Assembly (NCBI GenBank): GCA_910585535.1
Contig: CAJUFK010000004.1
Location: 1 to 64,000 of the forward strand
Source: an uncultured Angelakisella sp.
GTDB taxonomy: Bacteria > Bacillota > Clostridia > Oscillospirales > Ruminococcaceae
DNA: 64,000 nt
Reading direction: 5' to 3'
The translations under genes were made by a program, and so were the position numbers. How positions within the stretch are numbered: position 1 is the first letter of the stretch; each line of letters opens with the position of its first letter. Below, piece by piece: positions 51,103 through 60,161 of this stretch. The notes beneath the pieces are model-generated. The model searched no databases. It had not been told where the DNA came from and worked only from the letters and a program-made list of their open reading frames with translations.

Positions 51103-51978
51103 TTACAGCGTCTTGCAGAACTCCCGGAGGTAGTCCTTGAACCCCTCGCCGATCTCCGGATGGGCGATGCCCACCTCCACGATGGCCTCCAGCACCCCCA
51201 GCTTGTTGCCCATATCGTACCGCTTGCCGATGTAGTCCACCCCGGTCATCCCCTGGCTGAGGGTAAGGGTCCGCATGGCGTCGGTGAGCTGAAGCTCCCC
51301 CCCGGCCCCCAGGGGGGTCTCCTCCAGGATGGAGAAGATCTCGGCGGGAAGGATGCACCGCCCCAGGATGGAGTAGAGGGAAAGGATCTTATCCGGAGCG
51401 GGCTTTTCCACCATGTCGGTGACCTTGTAGGTCCGGCCCTCCAGGGGCTCCACCGCCAGGGAGGAATACTTGAGGATCTGCTCCGGGGTCACCTCCTTGA
51501 TGCCCACTACCCCCAGGCCGTACCGGTCGTAGGCTTCACAGAGCTGGCCGATGGCGGGCTTGTCCGGCGGGGAGATGATGACGTCATCCCCATAGAGGAC
51601 GGCAAAGGGATCGCTGCCCACAAAGCTTTTGGCGCAAAGCACCGCATGGCCCAAGCCCTTGGCCTCCTGCTGTCGGACATATTGGATGTTGGCCATCTGG
51701 GTGACATCGATAATCTGGCGGTAAAGGTCCTCCTTGCCGGAAGCCAAAAGGCGGTCCTCCAGTTCAGGAGCCCGGTCGAAGTAGTCCTCTACGCTGGACT
51801 TTCCACGGCTGGTGATGATGAGGATGTCGGTAATCCCTGCCCGAACGGCTTCCTCTACAATGTAGTGGATGGCGGGGCGGTCGACAATAGGGAGCATCTC
51901 TTTGGGGACGGATTTGGTGGCGGGAAGCACCCGGGTCCCCAGTCCGGCAGCGGGGATGACGGCTTTTGTAACTTTCAT
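51103..51978 (-). CDS. galU: UTP-glucose-1-phosphate uridylyltransferase
   Basis: A 291-residue GalU. PAAGLGTRVLPATKSVPKEM is the nucleotide loop, followed by IHYIVEEAVRAGI, YGDDVI and VEKPAPDKI. It makes UDP-glucose, the entry to UDP-galactose and so to the UDP-Galf used by the glycan locus. AGGAGG lies about 13 bases before the ATG. Cytoplasmic. Confidence 0.96.
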   Translation of the reverse strand: MKVTKAVIPAAGLGTRVLPATKSVPKEMLPIVDRPAIHYIVEEAVRAGITDILIITSRGKSSVEDYFDRAPELEDRLLASGKEDLYRQIIDVTQMANIQYVRQQEAKGLGHAVLCAKSFVGSDPFAVLYGDDVIISPPDKPAIGQLCEAYDRYGLGVVGIKEVTPEQILKYSSLAVEPLEGRTYKVTDMVEKPAPDKILSLYSILGRCILPAEIFSILEETPLGAGGELQLTDAMRTLTLSQGMTGVDYIGKRYDMGNKLGVLEAIVEVGIAHPEIGEGFKDYLREFCKTL

Positions 51979-51995
51979 AGCTGAAACGATTCCTC

Positions 51996-53006
51996 CTAAA
52001 GTTGATAACTAAGCCCTACGCCGGCCAGAATGTATAGGACGATCATCGTGCAGACCGCCACCAGTACAGCGTTGATGTTCACGCCGCCCCGGCGGGCCAG
52101 GGCGTAATGATACTCCGGGGAGCCGGAAGAGAAATGCCCTGTAGCCTGGACCGCCTGGATCTCCTTGCAGACCCGGCGAAAATAGGCTGTGTTGAAAAAG
52201 AGGCCGCAAAAAAAGTTTACCAAAGAAACCACTGCCTGGAACAGAAGGGCGGCGTTTCGGTACTGTAAGACCACAGGGCTGGACAGGTCAAGAAGGGCGT
52301 CCAGGTTCAGTGTGCCGTATTGGGCCAGCATCTCGGAAAAGAGGGGAACGGCGGCCAGCAGCACCGGGATCATGGCAGCCAGGATAATCAGCATCAGAAG
52401 GATCCCCAACTTATACATCTTGCGGTAGAAGCAGTAGAGGAAGGAAAAGAAAAAGGCGCACCAGTTAAGGGAAATCTTGATGCCGGAATGGGCCAGCCGC
52501 TGGAAGCGCAGCAAAAAGACAAGGTTGTTGGGCCCTACGTAATCGCAGACATCCTGGTTGGAGATCCCGGGGATCAGCTCCGGCTCCTCCATTACCCGGG
52601 AAAGGAGGGAATCCATCCAGGAGGGGAGATCCTCGGGGCCGGGGACGCTGGCTTTGTGATAGCCCTGCTCCGGCCCGGGACCGTAAGGGGAGGCCCCGGG
52701 AGCCTGTCCAGCCGTCAGCTGCTGGCCGCACACCTGACAGAAGATATTCCCCGCCGGGTTGTGGGAACCGCACCGGGGGCAAAGGACGGTGGCGTCGGTT
52801 TGGGCGGAATCCTCCCCAGCCTCCGCACCGGCGGCGGGGGACCACTGCTCCCCTGTGGCGTGTTGGGCTTCATTGGCACAATGGCCTAAACTACGGTAGC
52901 AAGCCCGGTGATGAGGGGTGCCGCAGTCGGGGCAGACGACGATGTCGTCCCCCTGGACAAAGGCTTTTCCGCACACCGGGCATCGGTATCCATTATAATT
53001 TGACAC
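51996..53006 (-). CDS. RING-like zinc finger protein with DUF2628 membrane domain
   Basis: A 336-residue protein. The N-terminus has a RING-like cysteine/histidine cluster (CPVCGKAF, CPDCGTPHHRACY, C at ~41), a second zinc ribbon (CPRCGSHN, CQVCGQQL) and a Pro/Gly linker; the C-terminal half has four to five helices resembling DUF2628 (NWCAFFFSFLYCFYRKMYKLG). GTG 53006 follows AGGAGTTGATATT. It resembles bacterial proteins placed near galU and lipoprotein genes with no known role. Membrane-attached, probably binds zinc. Confidence 0.85.
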   Translation of the reverse strand: MSNYNGYRCPVCGKAFVQGDDIVVCPDCGTPHHRACYRSLGHCANEAQHATGEQWSPAAGAEAGEDSAQTDATVLCPRCGSHNPAGNIFCQVCGQQLTAGQAPGASPYGPGPEQGYHKASVPGPEDLPSWMDSLLSRVMEEPELIPGISNQDVCDYVGPNNLVFLLRFQRLAHSGIKISLNWCAFFFSFLYCFYRKMYKLGILLMLIILAAMIPVLLAAVPLFSEMLAQYGTLNLDALLDLSSPVVLQYRNAALLFQAVVSLVNFFCGLFFNTAYFRRVCKEIQAVQATGHFSSGSPEYHYALARRGGVNINAVLVAVCTMIVLYILAGVGLSYQL

Positions 53007-53031
53007 AATATCAACTCCTAACGTTACAGAT

Positions 53032-53060
53032 ATTATAGGCCATGACCCGCCGGTTTGCAA
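53032..53060 (-). promoter_or_regulatory. Promoter of the zinc finger-DUF2628 gene
   Basis: Minus strand TTGCAA (53055-53060), 17 bases, TATAAT (53032-53037). Confidence 0.7.
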
Positions 53061-53135
53061 TGAAATAATTGTTAAAGTTTCCTACAACCCGTCCCTTTGC
53101 AGCGCCAAAAGGTCCCGGGGGAGGAGCCCGTTGAT

Positions 53136-53163
53136 TTGAAGTTTGCGGCAGAAGTGGTATAAT
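53136..53163 (+). promoter_or_regulatory. Promoter of the lipoprotein gene
   Basis: TTGAAG (53136-53141), 16 bases, TATAAT (53158-53163), in the divergent gap. Confidence 0.65.
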
Positions 53164-53185
53164 AAAAGTCGGGAGGTGGAAAAGG

Positions 53186-54547
53186 ATGGGGCGGAAACTT
53201 TTTTGGGCGATGCTGGCAGCTGCGCTGGGGGCAGCGTTTTTTACCGGCTGCGCCCAATACCGGCAGCAGATAAAAGAGATGGAAAAGCTGGCTGCCGATA
53301 GAGCCCAAACCCACCTTTGGGAGACCTACGGCGGCACCGCCGAGATCTTGGAGGTAAAGGTGGGCACCCTCCAGTCCGGTTTCCACTCTGTTGTGGATTC
53401 CGACGCTTTGGTCACGGTGTCCCTGGGGGAGGAGACCTTTCAAGTCTTTGTAGAGACAGCGGAGCCCGCTTTTTGCCGGGACAACCGGGAGGGCCTTGCC
53501 CTGACCCGGGACCTGGAGCGGTACTTCCGGGACCTTTACCGCCTGCCTCCGGCCCTGGAGGGGAGCGTCCGGGTCTACTGCGGCGGAGACTTTTTTGCAG
53601 CCCGGCCCACCCACCTGGCCCGGGAGTACAGCTTTCTGAACTTTGATTACCACGGCCAGCCGGTTAAGGCGGTGCTTCCCCTTTTGGATCGGGTATCCTT
53701 TTCTTTTGACTATTTGGATGATGCGGTCTCCCTGGAGCGGGTGGAGCTTCGCGACAACGACTGGGGCGGGGACCGAAAGCGGGTGGAACTGGACCTCCGG
53801 TGCTTCCGGACGTACCGGGATGACGGGGAGATCGCCATGGGGGTGGCGGATCTGGACGGCCGTCTAGTGCTGCTGGCCGAGGGGATGGAATTTTCACGGC
53901 GGGGCAAGGAGTACGGAAGCCTGGACGACATAGCCAAGGCCCTCCCCGCCTTTGTCCTCCGGGAAAGGCTGACCGTCAAGGAGGGAGAACCGCAGTATAC
54001 CCGGCGGGAGCTGGTCCCCATGGGGGATTTCTGGGTAAGCGTTCCGGCAGAGCTGCCGGCGGAGGATTGCTTTCTATTCTCTGCCAGCGCCTTGGACTGG
54101 ACCGGCGGGACTGTCGGCATCGGCAACAGCAGGGGCCTTTACTACACCCGGGAGGAGATTGTAGAGGGAACGCAGCCCTCCAAGACCACCCAAAAGGCTT
54201 TGCTGCCCTTTGTGGACGCCCAATACCGCCAGGAGGGGGAGCTGCTTCTCCTCAAAGAAGGGGCAGAGGAACGGATGGCGGCCCTGGGGGCAGAGAAGCC
54301 TTCTTGGGACCATTCCAATCTGCCTGCGGTCCAGGTGATGGTCCGGCCGTCCCTGGTGTACGAAGAAAAGGATCCGCCGGGGGCGGGGCTTTTCTGGCAG
54401 AGGGAAGGGGAGGAACCGCGTCAGGTGATCCAGCTGTTTACATCCTACCAGGACCAAAAGAGCCGCTGGACCCACGGCCTTACCAGTCTAAGCTTTGACT
54501 TTCCCGGTCCTGTAAAGGGCCTTGCGCTGGTGCAGGTGATGGAATAA
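53186..54547 (+). CDS. Lipoprotein of unknown function
   Basis: A 453-residue protein with a lipoprotein signal (MGRKLFWAMLAAAL, FFTGC; lipidated Cys at about 22). The mature part is acidic and beta-rich with no domain I recognise; a repeat of short strands ending in RVELDLRCFRTY and VWDFP-like parts is seen. Located alone between the zinc-finger gene and prfB with its own promoter. Probably at the outer face of the membrane. Confidence 0.75.
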   Translation: MGRKLFWAMLAAALGAAFFTGCAQYRQQIKEMEKLAADRAQTHLWETYGGTAEILEVKVGTLQSGFHSVVDSDALVTVSLGEETFQVFVETAEPAFCRDNREGLALTRDLERYFRDLYRLPPALEGSVRVYCGGDFFAARPTHLAREYSFLNFDYHGQPVKAVLPLLDRVSFSFDYLDDAVSLERVELRDNDWGGDRKRVELDLRCFRTYRDDGEIAMGVADLDGRLVLLAEGMEFSRRGKEYGSLDDIAKALPAFVLRERLTVKEGEPQYTRRELVPMGDFWVSVPAELPAEDCFLFSASALDWTGGTVGIGNSRGLYYTREEIVEGTQPSKTTQKALLPFVDAQYRQEGELLLLKEGAEERMAALGAEKPSWDHSNLPAVQVMVRPSLVYEEKDPPGAGLFWQREGEEPRQVIQLFTSYQDQKSRWTHGLTSLSFDFPGPVKGLALVQVME

Positions 54548-54570
54548 GCACAAAAACGCGTGCCAGCGCC

Positions 54571-54599
54571 TTTACATTTGCCAGAAAATAGGATACAAT
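54571..54599 (+). promoter_or_regulatory. prfB promoter
   Basis: TTTACA (54571-54576), 17 bases, TACAAT (54594-54599). Confidence 0.65.
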
Positions 54600-54656
54600 A
54601 AATAAGCTTTGACAGGCCCCCGGGCCGATCTTGTGATGCAGAAGGGATATTTTGTT

Positions 54657-55775
54657 ATGCCGATGTTGGAACTGGACGAATTGAGATTGCGCCTGACAGC
54701 TATGGAGCCCGCCCTCCGGGAGCTGCGCCAGGCCCTGGATATTGACCGGCTGGAGGTGGAGAGCCAGGAGCTGGACCAGCGCACCGCGGAACCGGGCTTT
54801 TGGGACAACGCCGAGGCTTCCCAGAAGGTCCTCCAGCGGGCCGGGGCGGTAAAGGGCAAGCTGGAAAGCTACCGCCGCCTCACCGCCCTGTACGACGACA
54901 CCCTCACCCTCATCGAGCTGGGACTGGGGGAGGAGGACGACTCGGTCTACGAGGAAGCCCTGAAAGATACCGACACCCTCCAAAAGGAGATGGAGGCCAT
55001 GACCCTCTCCACCCTCCTCACCGGGGAGTACGACAGCCGCAACGCCATCCTCACCTTCCACGCCGGGGCGGGCGGCACCGAGGCCCAGGACTGGGCCCAG
55101 ATGCTCTACCGGATGTACACCATGTACATCGAAAAGAAGGGCTTCACCTATAAGATCCTGGACTACCTGGACGGGGACGAAGCCGGCATCAAGTCCGCTT
55201 CCATCCTGGTGGAGGGCCTTAACGCCTACGGCTACCTCAAGGCGGAGACAGGGGTTCACCGCCTGGTCCGGGTCTCCCCCTTTGACGCTTCGGGCCGCCG
55301 TCAAACCTCCTTCGCCTCTTTGGAGGTGATGCCGGAGATCACCGCCGATATGTCGGTGGAGATCCGGGAGGAGGACATCAAGATGGACGTCTACCGCTCC
55401 AGCGGGGCGGGGGGCCAGAAGGTCAACAAAACCTCCTCGGCGGTGCGTCTCACCCATATTCCCACAGGGATTGTGGTAGCCTGCCAGGTGGAGCGCAGCC
55501 AGTTCCAGAACCGGGAAGTTGCCATGAATATGCTTCGCTCCAAGCTTATCGAGATCAAGGAGCGGGAGCATCTGGACAAGATCGAGGACATCAAGGGGGA
55601 CCAGAAGGACATCGCCTGGGGCAGTCAGATCCGCTCCTATGTCTTTATGCCCTACACCATGGTAAAGGACCACCGCACTGGCTTTGAGACCAGCAATGTC
55701 CAAGCGGTGATGGACGGGGACCTGGAAGGGTTCATCAACGAATATCTCAAGCAGAAAAGCACCGGGAAAATTTAA
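54657..55775 (+). CDS. prfB: Peptide chain release factor 2
   Basis: A 372-residue RF2. The SPF tripeptide (VSPFDASGRR) recognises UGA and UAA; the GGQ loop (SSGAGGQKVNKTSSAV) triggers peptide release. The N-terminal LDIDRLEVESQELDQRTAEPGFW region is read in one frame, so this gene lacks the programmed +1 frameshift that many bacteria use to autoregulate RF2. ATG 54657 follows GAAGGG. Confidence 0.95.
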   Translation: MPMLELDELRLRLTAMEPALRELRQALDIDRLEVESQELDQRTAEPGFWDNAEASQKVLQRAGAVKGKLESYRRLTALYDDTLTLIELGLGEEDDSVYEEALKDTDTLQKEMEAMTLSTLLTGEYDSRNAILTFHAGAGGTEAQDWAQMLYRMYTMYIEKKGFTYKILDYLDGDEAGIKSASILVEGLNAYGYLKAETGVHRLVRVSPFDASGRRQTSFASLEVMPEITADMSVEIREEDIKMDVYRSSGAGGQKVNKTSSAVRLTHIPTGIVVACQVERSQFQNREVAMNMLRSKLIEIKEREHLDKIEDIKGDQKDIAWGSQIRSYVFMPYTMVKDHRTGFETSNVQAVMDGDLEGFINEYLKQKSTGKI

Positions 55776-55786
55776 GGATGACAAAA

Positions 55787-55818
55787 AAGGGGGCCTCGCT
55801 TCTGGCGGGGCTCCCTTT
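55787..55818. terminator. Terminator between convergent genes
   Basis: AAAGGGGGCCTCGC and GCGGGGCTCCCTTT form a stem with two non-Watson-Crick pairs and a five-base loop, between prfB and the minus-strand gene. Confidence 0.65.
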
Positions 55819-55823
55819 CGTTC

Positions 55824-56087
55824 TTACGGACCCTTTTTCTCTTTGGGCGGGCGGCAATACTTCATCTCGGTTTTCAATTTCTGTAGGAGATATTCGCAGG
55901 CGTCGGCCTCCTGTTCAAATTTCCGGCAGTCGTTGGCGTTGCCCTTTTCGTCAAAGTAGAAATACTGCCAGTAGGTGTGGACCCATTCCAGAATGTGGGT
56001 GTCGGAGGACAGATGCCCGTTGATGGCGTAGAAGCTCCGGGGGACGCCCAGCCGGTCCAGTTCCGCCTGCAATTCTTCCACCGTCAT
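55824..56087 (-). CDS. Conserved hypothetical protein
   Basis: An 87-residue soluble protein not recognised. The central part is rich in aromatic residues (ILEWVHTYWQYFYFDEKG) and the end is Lys-rich. The ATG at 56087 follows AAGGAGGG. It is 14 bases after the helicase-loader gene and likely cotranscribed with dnaD and dnaI. Confidence 0.7.
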   Translation of the reverse strand: MTVEELQAELDRLGVPRSFYAINGHLSSDTHILEWVHTYWQYFYFDEKGNANDCRKFEQEADACEYLLQKLKTEMKYCRPPKEKKGP

Positions 56088-56101
56088 ACCGCCGTCCCTC
56101 C

Positions 56102-57088
56102 TTACTTTTTCTTCTCCCGCTGGCGCAGGAACCGGATGTCCTTGCCCACAAAGCTGAGGCTGGTGCAGCCGCAGAGGACCCGGCTGGCGATGCGCTCGTT
56201 GTAGGCGGCGGCCAGCTGCTCCAGGGTCAGGTTGGTGCTGAGGATCACCGGCAGTCCTGCCGTGATGCGGTCGTTGAGGATATTGTACAGCACCGATTGG
56301 GAGAAGGCGGTGGAAAACTCCGCCCCCAGGTCGTCGATAACCAGCAGGTCGCACCGGGGAGCCATCTGGACAAAGTCCCGGTCCTCCGCCGTGGGGTCCC
56401 GGTCGAAGCGCACCCGCTCGTACCGGTCGATGATCCCCTGGGCCGAGGAGTAGAGTACCGCCGCCCCCCGGCTTGCCGTCTGCCCGGCGATGGCCAGGGA
56501 GAGGTGGGTCTTGCCCAGCCCCGTCCGCCCCAGGAAGAGAAGGCTTTCGCTTTGGCGGCTGAAGCCGTCGGCGTAGTCCCGGCACCGCTGGAGAATGGCG
56601 GCCATAACCTTTCGGGGGGAGCGGCCGCTTTGGTCCGGGGCGTCGGGATAATAGCTCAGGTCGAAGGTGTCAAAGGTGCTGCGCCCGTCCAGCGCCGCCG
56701 AGGGGAGCCCCCGGCAGCTTTCCGCCCGGAGAAGGGCCTCCATGCACTGGCAGCGCTTTCCCTCCACCGTTCCGGTGTCCTTACAGAGGGGGCATTGATA
56801 TTGGGGCTCCAGGATGTCCCGGGGGAGCCCCAGGCTGTCCAGCAGCTTCCGCCGCTCCTCCTGGACCCCCCGGATCCGCCCCATGATCCCTTCGGTCTCC
56901 TCCGCCTCCCCGGAAATTGCCGCCAGGGCGATGCTTCGGGTAAGGCCCCGCAGCTGCCGGTCGTACTCCCGGAGCCGGGGGTGCCGGCTGTACAGCTCGG
57001 CCTGGCGTTGGGCCGCCTCCTGGCGGGCCTTCTGCCGCCGCTGGAGCAGAATGGCGTTGGCTGTCTCGATGGTCTTTCTTGAATACAT
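56102..57088 (-). CDS. dnaI: DnaI/DnaC-type helicase loader
   Basis: A 328-residue AAA+ ATPase. N-terminal helical part with a zinc-site (CPLCKDTG, CQC), then AAA+ domain with Walker A GRTGLGKTH, Walker B LLVIDDLG and sensor I STNL. Loads the replicative helicase at origins or restart forks. The preceding gene is dnaD, a typical Firmicutes pairing. Start MYSRK after the dnaD stop. Confidence 0.88.
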   Translation of the reverse strand: MYSRKTIETANAILLQRRQKARQEAAQRQAELYSRHPRLREYDRQLRGLTRSIALAAISGEAEETEGIMGRIRGVQEERRKLLDSLGLPRDILEPQYQCPLCKDTGTVEGKRCQCMEALLRAESCRGLPSAALDGRSTFDTFDLSYYPDAPDQSGRSPRKVMAAILQRCRDYADGFSRQSESLLFLGRTGLGKTHLSLAIAGQTASRGAAVLYSSAQGIIDRYERVRFDRDPTAEDRDFVQMAPRCDLLVIDDLGAEFSTAFSQSVLYNILNDRITAGLPVILSTNLTLEQLAAAYNERIASRVLCGCTSLSFVGKDIRFLRQREKKK

Positions 57089-57091
57089 CTT

Positions 57092-58159
57092 TTATCCTCC
57101 GGAGTTCTCCTCCATCAGCCGCCGGATCTCCGAAAGGTCGAAGGAACTTTCGGGGGCCGCTGTCTGCTGGCCGGGCTTGCCGCGCTGGGCCTTGCTGCCG
57201 CTTTCCATCTCCGCCACGGCCTCCTCTGGGGTGCGGACCCCCTTTTCCTGCCAGCGGTTCAGGATGCGGTTCAGGTAGGGAAAGGCCGCCTTGCCGGTGT
57301 TGTCCACCGTCCGGTCATAGGCGAGCTTGATAATCTCCTCCCCATACCCCAAATCGGTGAACCAGTGTTCGATGTAGTCCTTTTCCTTGGCGGAGAGGTT
57401 CCGGTCCCGGATGCCGAACAGCTCCCGAATCTTCCCCTCGTTGCCCTGCCGCCGGGCCAGCCGCTTGATCTCCGTCTCGGCGTCGTCGTAAGTATCGATG
57501 CCCTTTTCCACCCATCCGGTGACCAGCCGCTCGATCTGCCGGATGCTGTCCTTGCCCTGCTCCCGGCTGTACTGGGCCGCCAGGAGCAGGTAGCTGGAGG
57601 AGAGGCGCAGGCCGCTGTAGAGATAGAGGAAACCCTCGGTTTCGTAGGGGGTAAGGGGGCGGCTGAGAACCTCCTGGAGGGTCTCCAGAAGCTGGGGGAT
57701 CTCCGGGTCCTCCCGGATCAGCTGGTTCTGCTGGCTGGGGGTTAGCTTCCCACGGGAATGAAGGGTGACAATCTTCTGCTCCCCCACTGTCCGCTCCTCC
57801 CGCAGGGGGGCGGGGGATGGGGACGCAGGGGCCGCCGGGGCGGACTCGGGCCCGGGGGTCCGGGGGGACTCCGCCGCAGGGACGGCAGGGGTGGCTTCCT
57901 TTTGGGGAGCGGGGGACTCCCCCTGGGAGAAAAGCCCGGCCTCCCGCCAGTAATCCAGGCAGTCCGCCGCCTTTTCGGGGGCCATTCCCAGCCGCTTGGC
58001 GATCTGCTCCAGATCCACCGGGCTTGTCCCCTCCCGGAGGGCCAAAAGGAGGACCTTCAGCTGATCTCCGGTGCAGAATTTCAGGTGTTGGTCGGCTACG
58101 GCGCAGGGAACCGGAAAAATCCTGCCCCAAAGGCCAAAATCGATGTTGTAATCTGTCAT
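57092..58159 (-). CDS. dnaD: DnaD-domain replication protein
   Basis: A 355-residue protein with an N-terminal winged-helix-like part, a long linker rich in Pro/Ala (about 95-145) and one or two DnaD domains (about 160-320) with YETEGFLYLYSGLRLS, the YIEHWFTDLGYGEE and GKAAFPYLNRILNRWQEKG signature. Primosome recruitment at DnaA-bound origins. Located just upstream of the helicase loader (3-base gap). Confidence 0.9.
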   Translation of the reverse strand: MTDYNIDFGLWGRIFPVPCAVADQHLKFCTGDQLKVLLLALREGTSPVDLEQIAKRLGMAPEKAADCLDYWREAGLFSQGESPAPQKEATPAVPAAESPRTPGPESAPAAPASPSPAPLREERTVGEQKIVTLHSRGKLTPSQQNQLIREDPEIPQLLETLQEVLSRPLTPYETEGFLYLYSGLRLSSSYLLLAAQYSREQGKDSIRQIERLVTGWVEKGIDTYDDAETEIKRLARRQGNEGKIRELFGIRDRNLSAKEKDYIEHWFTDLGYGEEIIKLAYDRTVDNTGKAAFPYLNRILNRWQEKGVRTPEEAVAEMESGSKAQRGKPGQQTAAPESSFDLSEIRRLMEENSGG

Positions 58160-58353
58160 GGTACCTCGTATTATAAATTGATATAAGGATGACCTGTCCC
58201 TATACTATACTACATTTCCGGCCCTGTTTCAACATTTGGATGTTTTCTGTCAGAATGCCTTGCGCCGGGGCAAGGGTTTGGTGTATAATAAAAACAAGCT
58301 GTTATTTTTGCAAAAGGAGGAGCGGGCCGGAACAGACGGCGCCGCAGGAAAAG

Positions 58354-58611
58354 ATGGAAGTCAGTCTCAAACCCAGGGGGGTCTGCTCCCGTTCCATCAC
58401 CATGGACCTGGAGGATGGAATCGTTCGTAATATCCGCTTTACCGGGGGCTGCCCCGGCAATACCGTGGGCCTGGCCCGGATGCTGGAAGGAATGGAGGCG
58501 GAAGAGGTTGTGCGCCGCCTGAAAGGGGTGCGCTGCGGCTTTAAGTCCACCTCCTGCCCGGATCAGCTGGCCTGCGGCCTGGAGGCAGTCCTGGCCCAAA
58601 AGGAGAAGTAA
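58354..58611 (+). CDS. TSCPD domain protein (TIGR03905 type)
   Basis: An 85-residue protein with the TSCPD motif near its end (GFKSTSCPDQLA). Conserved C residues at positions 11, 33, 61 and 68 would suit a metal site. This domain is otherwise the C-terminal part of class II/III ribonucleotide reductases; the short stand-alone form has no proven role. ATG 58354 is the best start; AGGAAAAG precedes it. Confidence 0.85.
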   Translation: MEVSLKPRGVCSRSITMDLEDGIVRNIRFTGGCPGNTVGLARMLEGMEAEEVVRRLKGVRCGFKSTSCPDQLACGLEAVLAQKEK

Positions 58612-58662
58612 GGCTCTCAGCAAAACCCGCCCCCCTTGGCCGGGGGAGAAGGAGCGTGCCGG

Positions 58663-59190
58663 ATGTTCTATACAGATGACGACATGAAGATCTACGAAGG
58701 GGAGCCCGCCCCGCCGGAAAAAACGCCGGGGGAGGAATCCGCTCAGCAGTACGTTGCCCACCGGGAAAACGGCAATCTGGAAAAGACCCGCCAGATGGGG
58801 GAGCTTCTCGCCCAGACCCTGGTGGGGGATTCCAGCCGCCTGGCCGGGGATCCCTGCTACCGCCAAAAGCTGGTGCTGCTCTCTTTTTTGGTGTCGGATG
58901 AACTGGAGGCCGGTCTTACCGACGGCATCCTGCTGAAGTCCGCAGCGGCGGCTTTCCGGAATAAGGTGGAGGAGCTGGACCCGGAGATCTTCGCCGTCAT
59001 CACCGATTCCACCGCCTTTACCCTGTACATCCTCCATGACCGCAAGGTGGGGGACGACCAGTGCGGAAAGGTGCTTGCGGAACTCTGCGAACGGGACGGA
59101 GACGAGGATCTCATCCGGGAGGGGAACACCCTGGCGGAGGAGTACCGGGCCCTGTTTTCCGGCATCATCCAAAGCTACACGTTCAAATAG
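58663..59190 (+). CDS. Conserved hypothetical protein
   Basis: A 175-residue, mostly helical cytoplasmic protein. GAAGGAG is nine bases before the ATG at 58663. It is acidic overall (many Glu/Asp) with a Leu-rich core (LLSFLVSDELEAGLTDGILLKSA). Found after the TSCPD gene in the same direction. Not recognised. Confidence 0.7.
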   Translation: MFYTDDDMKIYEGEPAPPEKTPGEESAQQYVAHRENGNLEKTRQMGELLAQTLVGDSSRLAGDPCYRQKLVLLSFLVSDELEAGLTDGILLKSAAAAFRNKVEELDPEIFAVITDSTAFTLYILHDRKVGDDQCGKVLAELCERDGDEDLIREGNTLAEEYRALFSGIIQSYTFK

Positions 59191-59248
59191 AAAAAGATCA
59201 CCGGCTCTTTCCGCTTCCGGGAAAGGGCCGGTTTTTAACGATTAGGAA

Positions 59249-59683
59249 GTGAGGTGCGTCTTTACGAGTTATCTATTGCTTCTTCTGGGCGGGGCCTGCC
59301 AGGGCCTGATGGTGAGCATCGACGGCATCCTGGCGGACAGCCTCTCCCTTTTTGAGGTCAGCTTTTTTGTTCACGGCATCGGGGCGCTGCTGCTCCTGCT
59401 GTATATCTTCTTCCGGGGCGGCGGAAAGATCCGCCTGGGGGGCGCCCCCCTTTACGTCTACCTGGTGGGCTTTATGGGGGTGGCCCTGGTCACCACCAGC
59501 AGCTTCTGCTCCAACCGCATGGGGGCGGCCCTGACCATGGCGGTGTCGGTGGCGGGACAGATGGCGGCTTCCGCCCTGGTAGACCACTTCGGCCTCTTCG
59601 GGGTGCCGGTGATCCGCTGGAACTGGCGGCGGCTGCCCCCCTGCCTGCTGATCCTGGGGGGCCTGGCCCTGATGCTGTGGTAG
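59249..59683 (+). CDS. DUF606 membrane protein, subunit A
   Basis: A 144-residue protein with four to five helices, a DUF606 (YdcZ-like) half transporter of the drug/metabolite transporter superfamily. LGGACQGLMVSIDGILAD is the first helix. The GTG at 59249 gives a normal N-terminus, although the ribosome site is close. The next gene encodes a second DUF606 protein; such pairs are thought to form heterodimers. Confidence 0.78.
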   Translation: MRCVFTSYLLLLLGGACQGLMVSIDGILADSLSLFEVSFFVHGIGALLLLLYIFFRGGGKIRLGGAPLYVYLVGFMGVALVTTSSFCSNRMGAALTMAVSVAGQMAASALVDHFGLFGVPVIRWNWRRLPPCLLILGGLALMLW

Positions 59684-59699
59684 AAGGGAGAGAAAAAGA

Positions 59700-60161
59700 A
59701 TGCCGCTTTTAATTACCGTCGCCCTCCTCAACGGGGCGGTAAATATCATCAACAAGATGGTGAACGTTGTGGCCAAGCAGTCCCTGGGAATGGCCAACGG
59801 CACCCTTATCAACTACCTGGAGGGGACCCTTATCGCCCTGGTCCTGGCCTTTTGGGTGGGGGACCGGCACCTCGTCGACCTGGGGTACCTGACCGGCATC
59901 CCCCTGGTGTACTACCTGGGAGGGGTCTTCGGCCTGGTGGCCATGGTCCTTACCATCAAGGGGATGGAGCGGGTCCCGGTGGCTGTTTCCGCCGTGGTGG
60001 TCCTGGCGGGACAGCTGTTGGCCGGCTTTGTCATGGACGCCGCCGCCGGGCGAGTGGGCCCCAAGGAACTGGCGGGTCTCTGCCTGGTGGGAGCCGGGGT
60101 ATGGTGGAACAACCGCCAAAGCCAGGCCGCCGCAGAGGCAGCGGCTACAGCTCCAAAGTGA
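59700..60161 (+). CDS. DUF606 membrane protein, subunit B
   Basis: A 153-residue partner with four to five helices. NGAVNIINKMVNVVAKQSLG and YLEGTLIALVLAF are the family start motifs. It begins 16 bases after the first subunit after AAGGGAG. Substrate unknown. Its tail overlaps the end of the convergent dCMP deaminase gene by 17 bases. Confidence 0.8.
   Translation: MPLLITVALLNGAVNIINKMVNVVAKQSLGMANGTLINYLEGTLIALVLAFWVGDRHLVDLGYLTGIPLVYYLGGVFGLVAMVLTIKGMERVPVAVSAVVVLAGQLLAGFVMDAAAGRVGPKELAGLCLVGAGVWWNNRQSQAAAEAAATAPK

Noticed and set aside
54607..54613. CTTTGAC, the RF2 frameshift heptamer, just upstream of prfB
   Set aside because: It lies about 45 bases before the chosen ATG; the reading frame is intact without it, no SD-like stimulator is correctly spaced, and the protein region normally interrupted is continuous.
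55951..56151. Long open frames opposite or shifted to dnaI and dnaD
   Set aside because: They are out-of-frame readings of GC-rich codons with Pro/Gly/Arg-rich translations and no ribosome sites.
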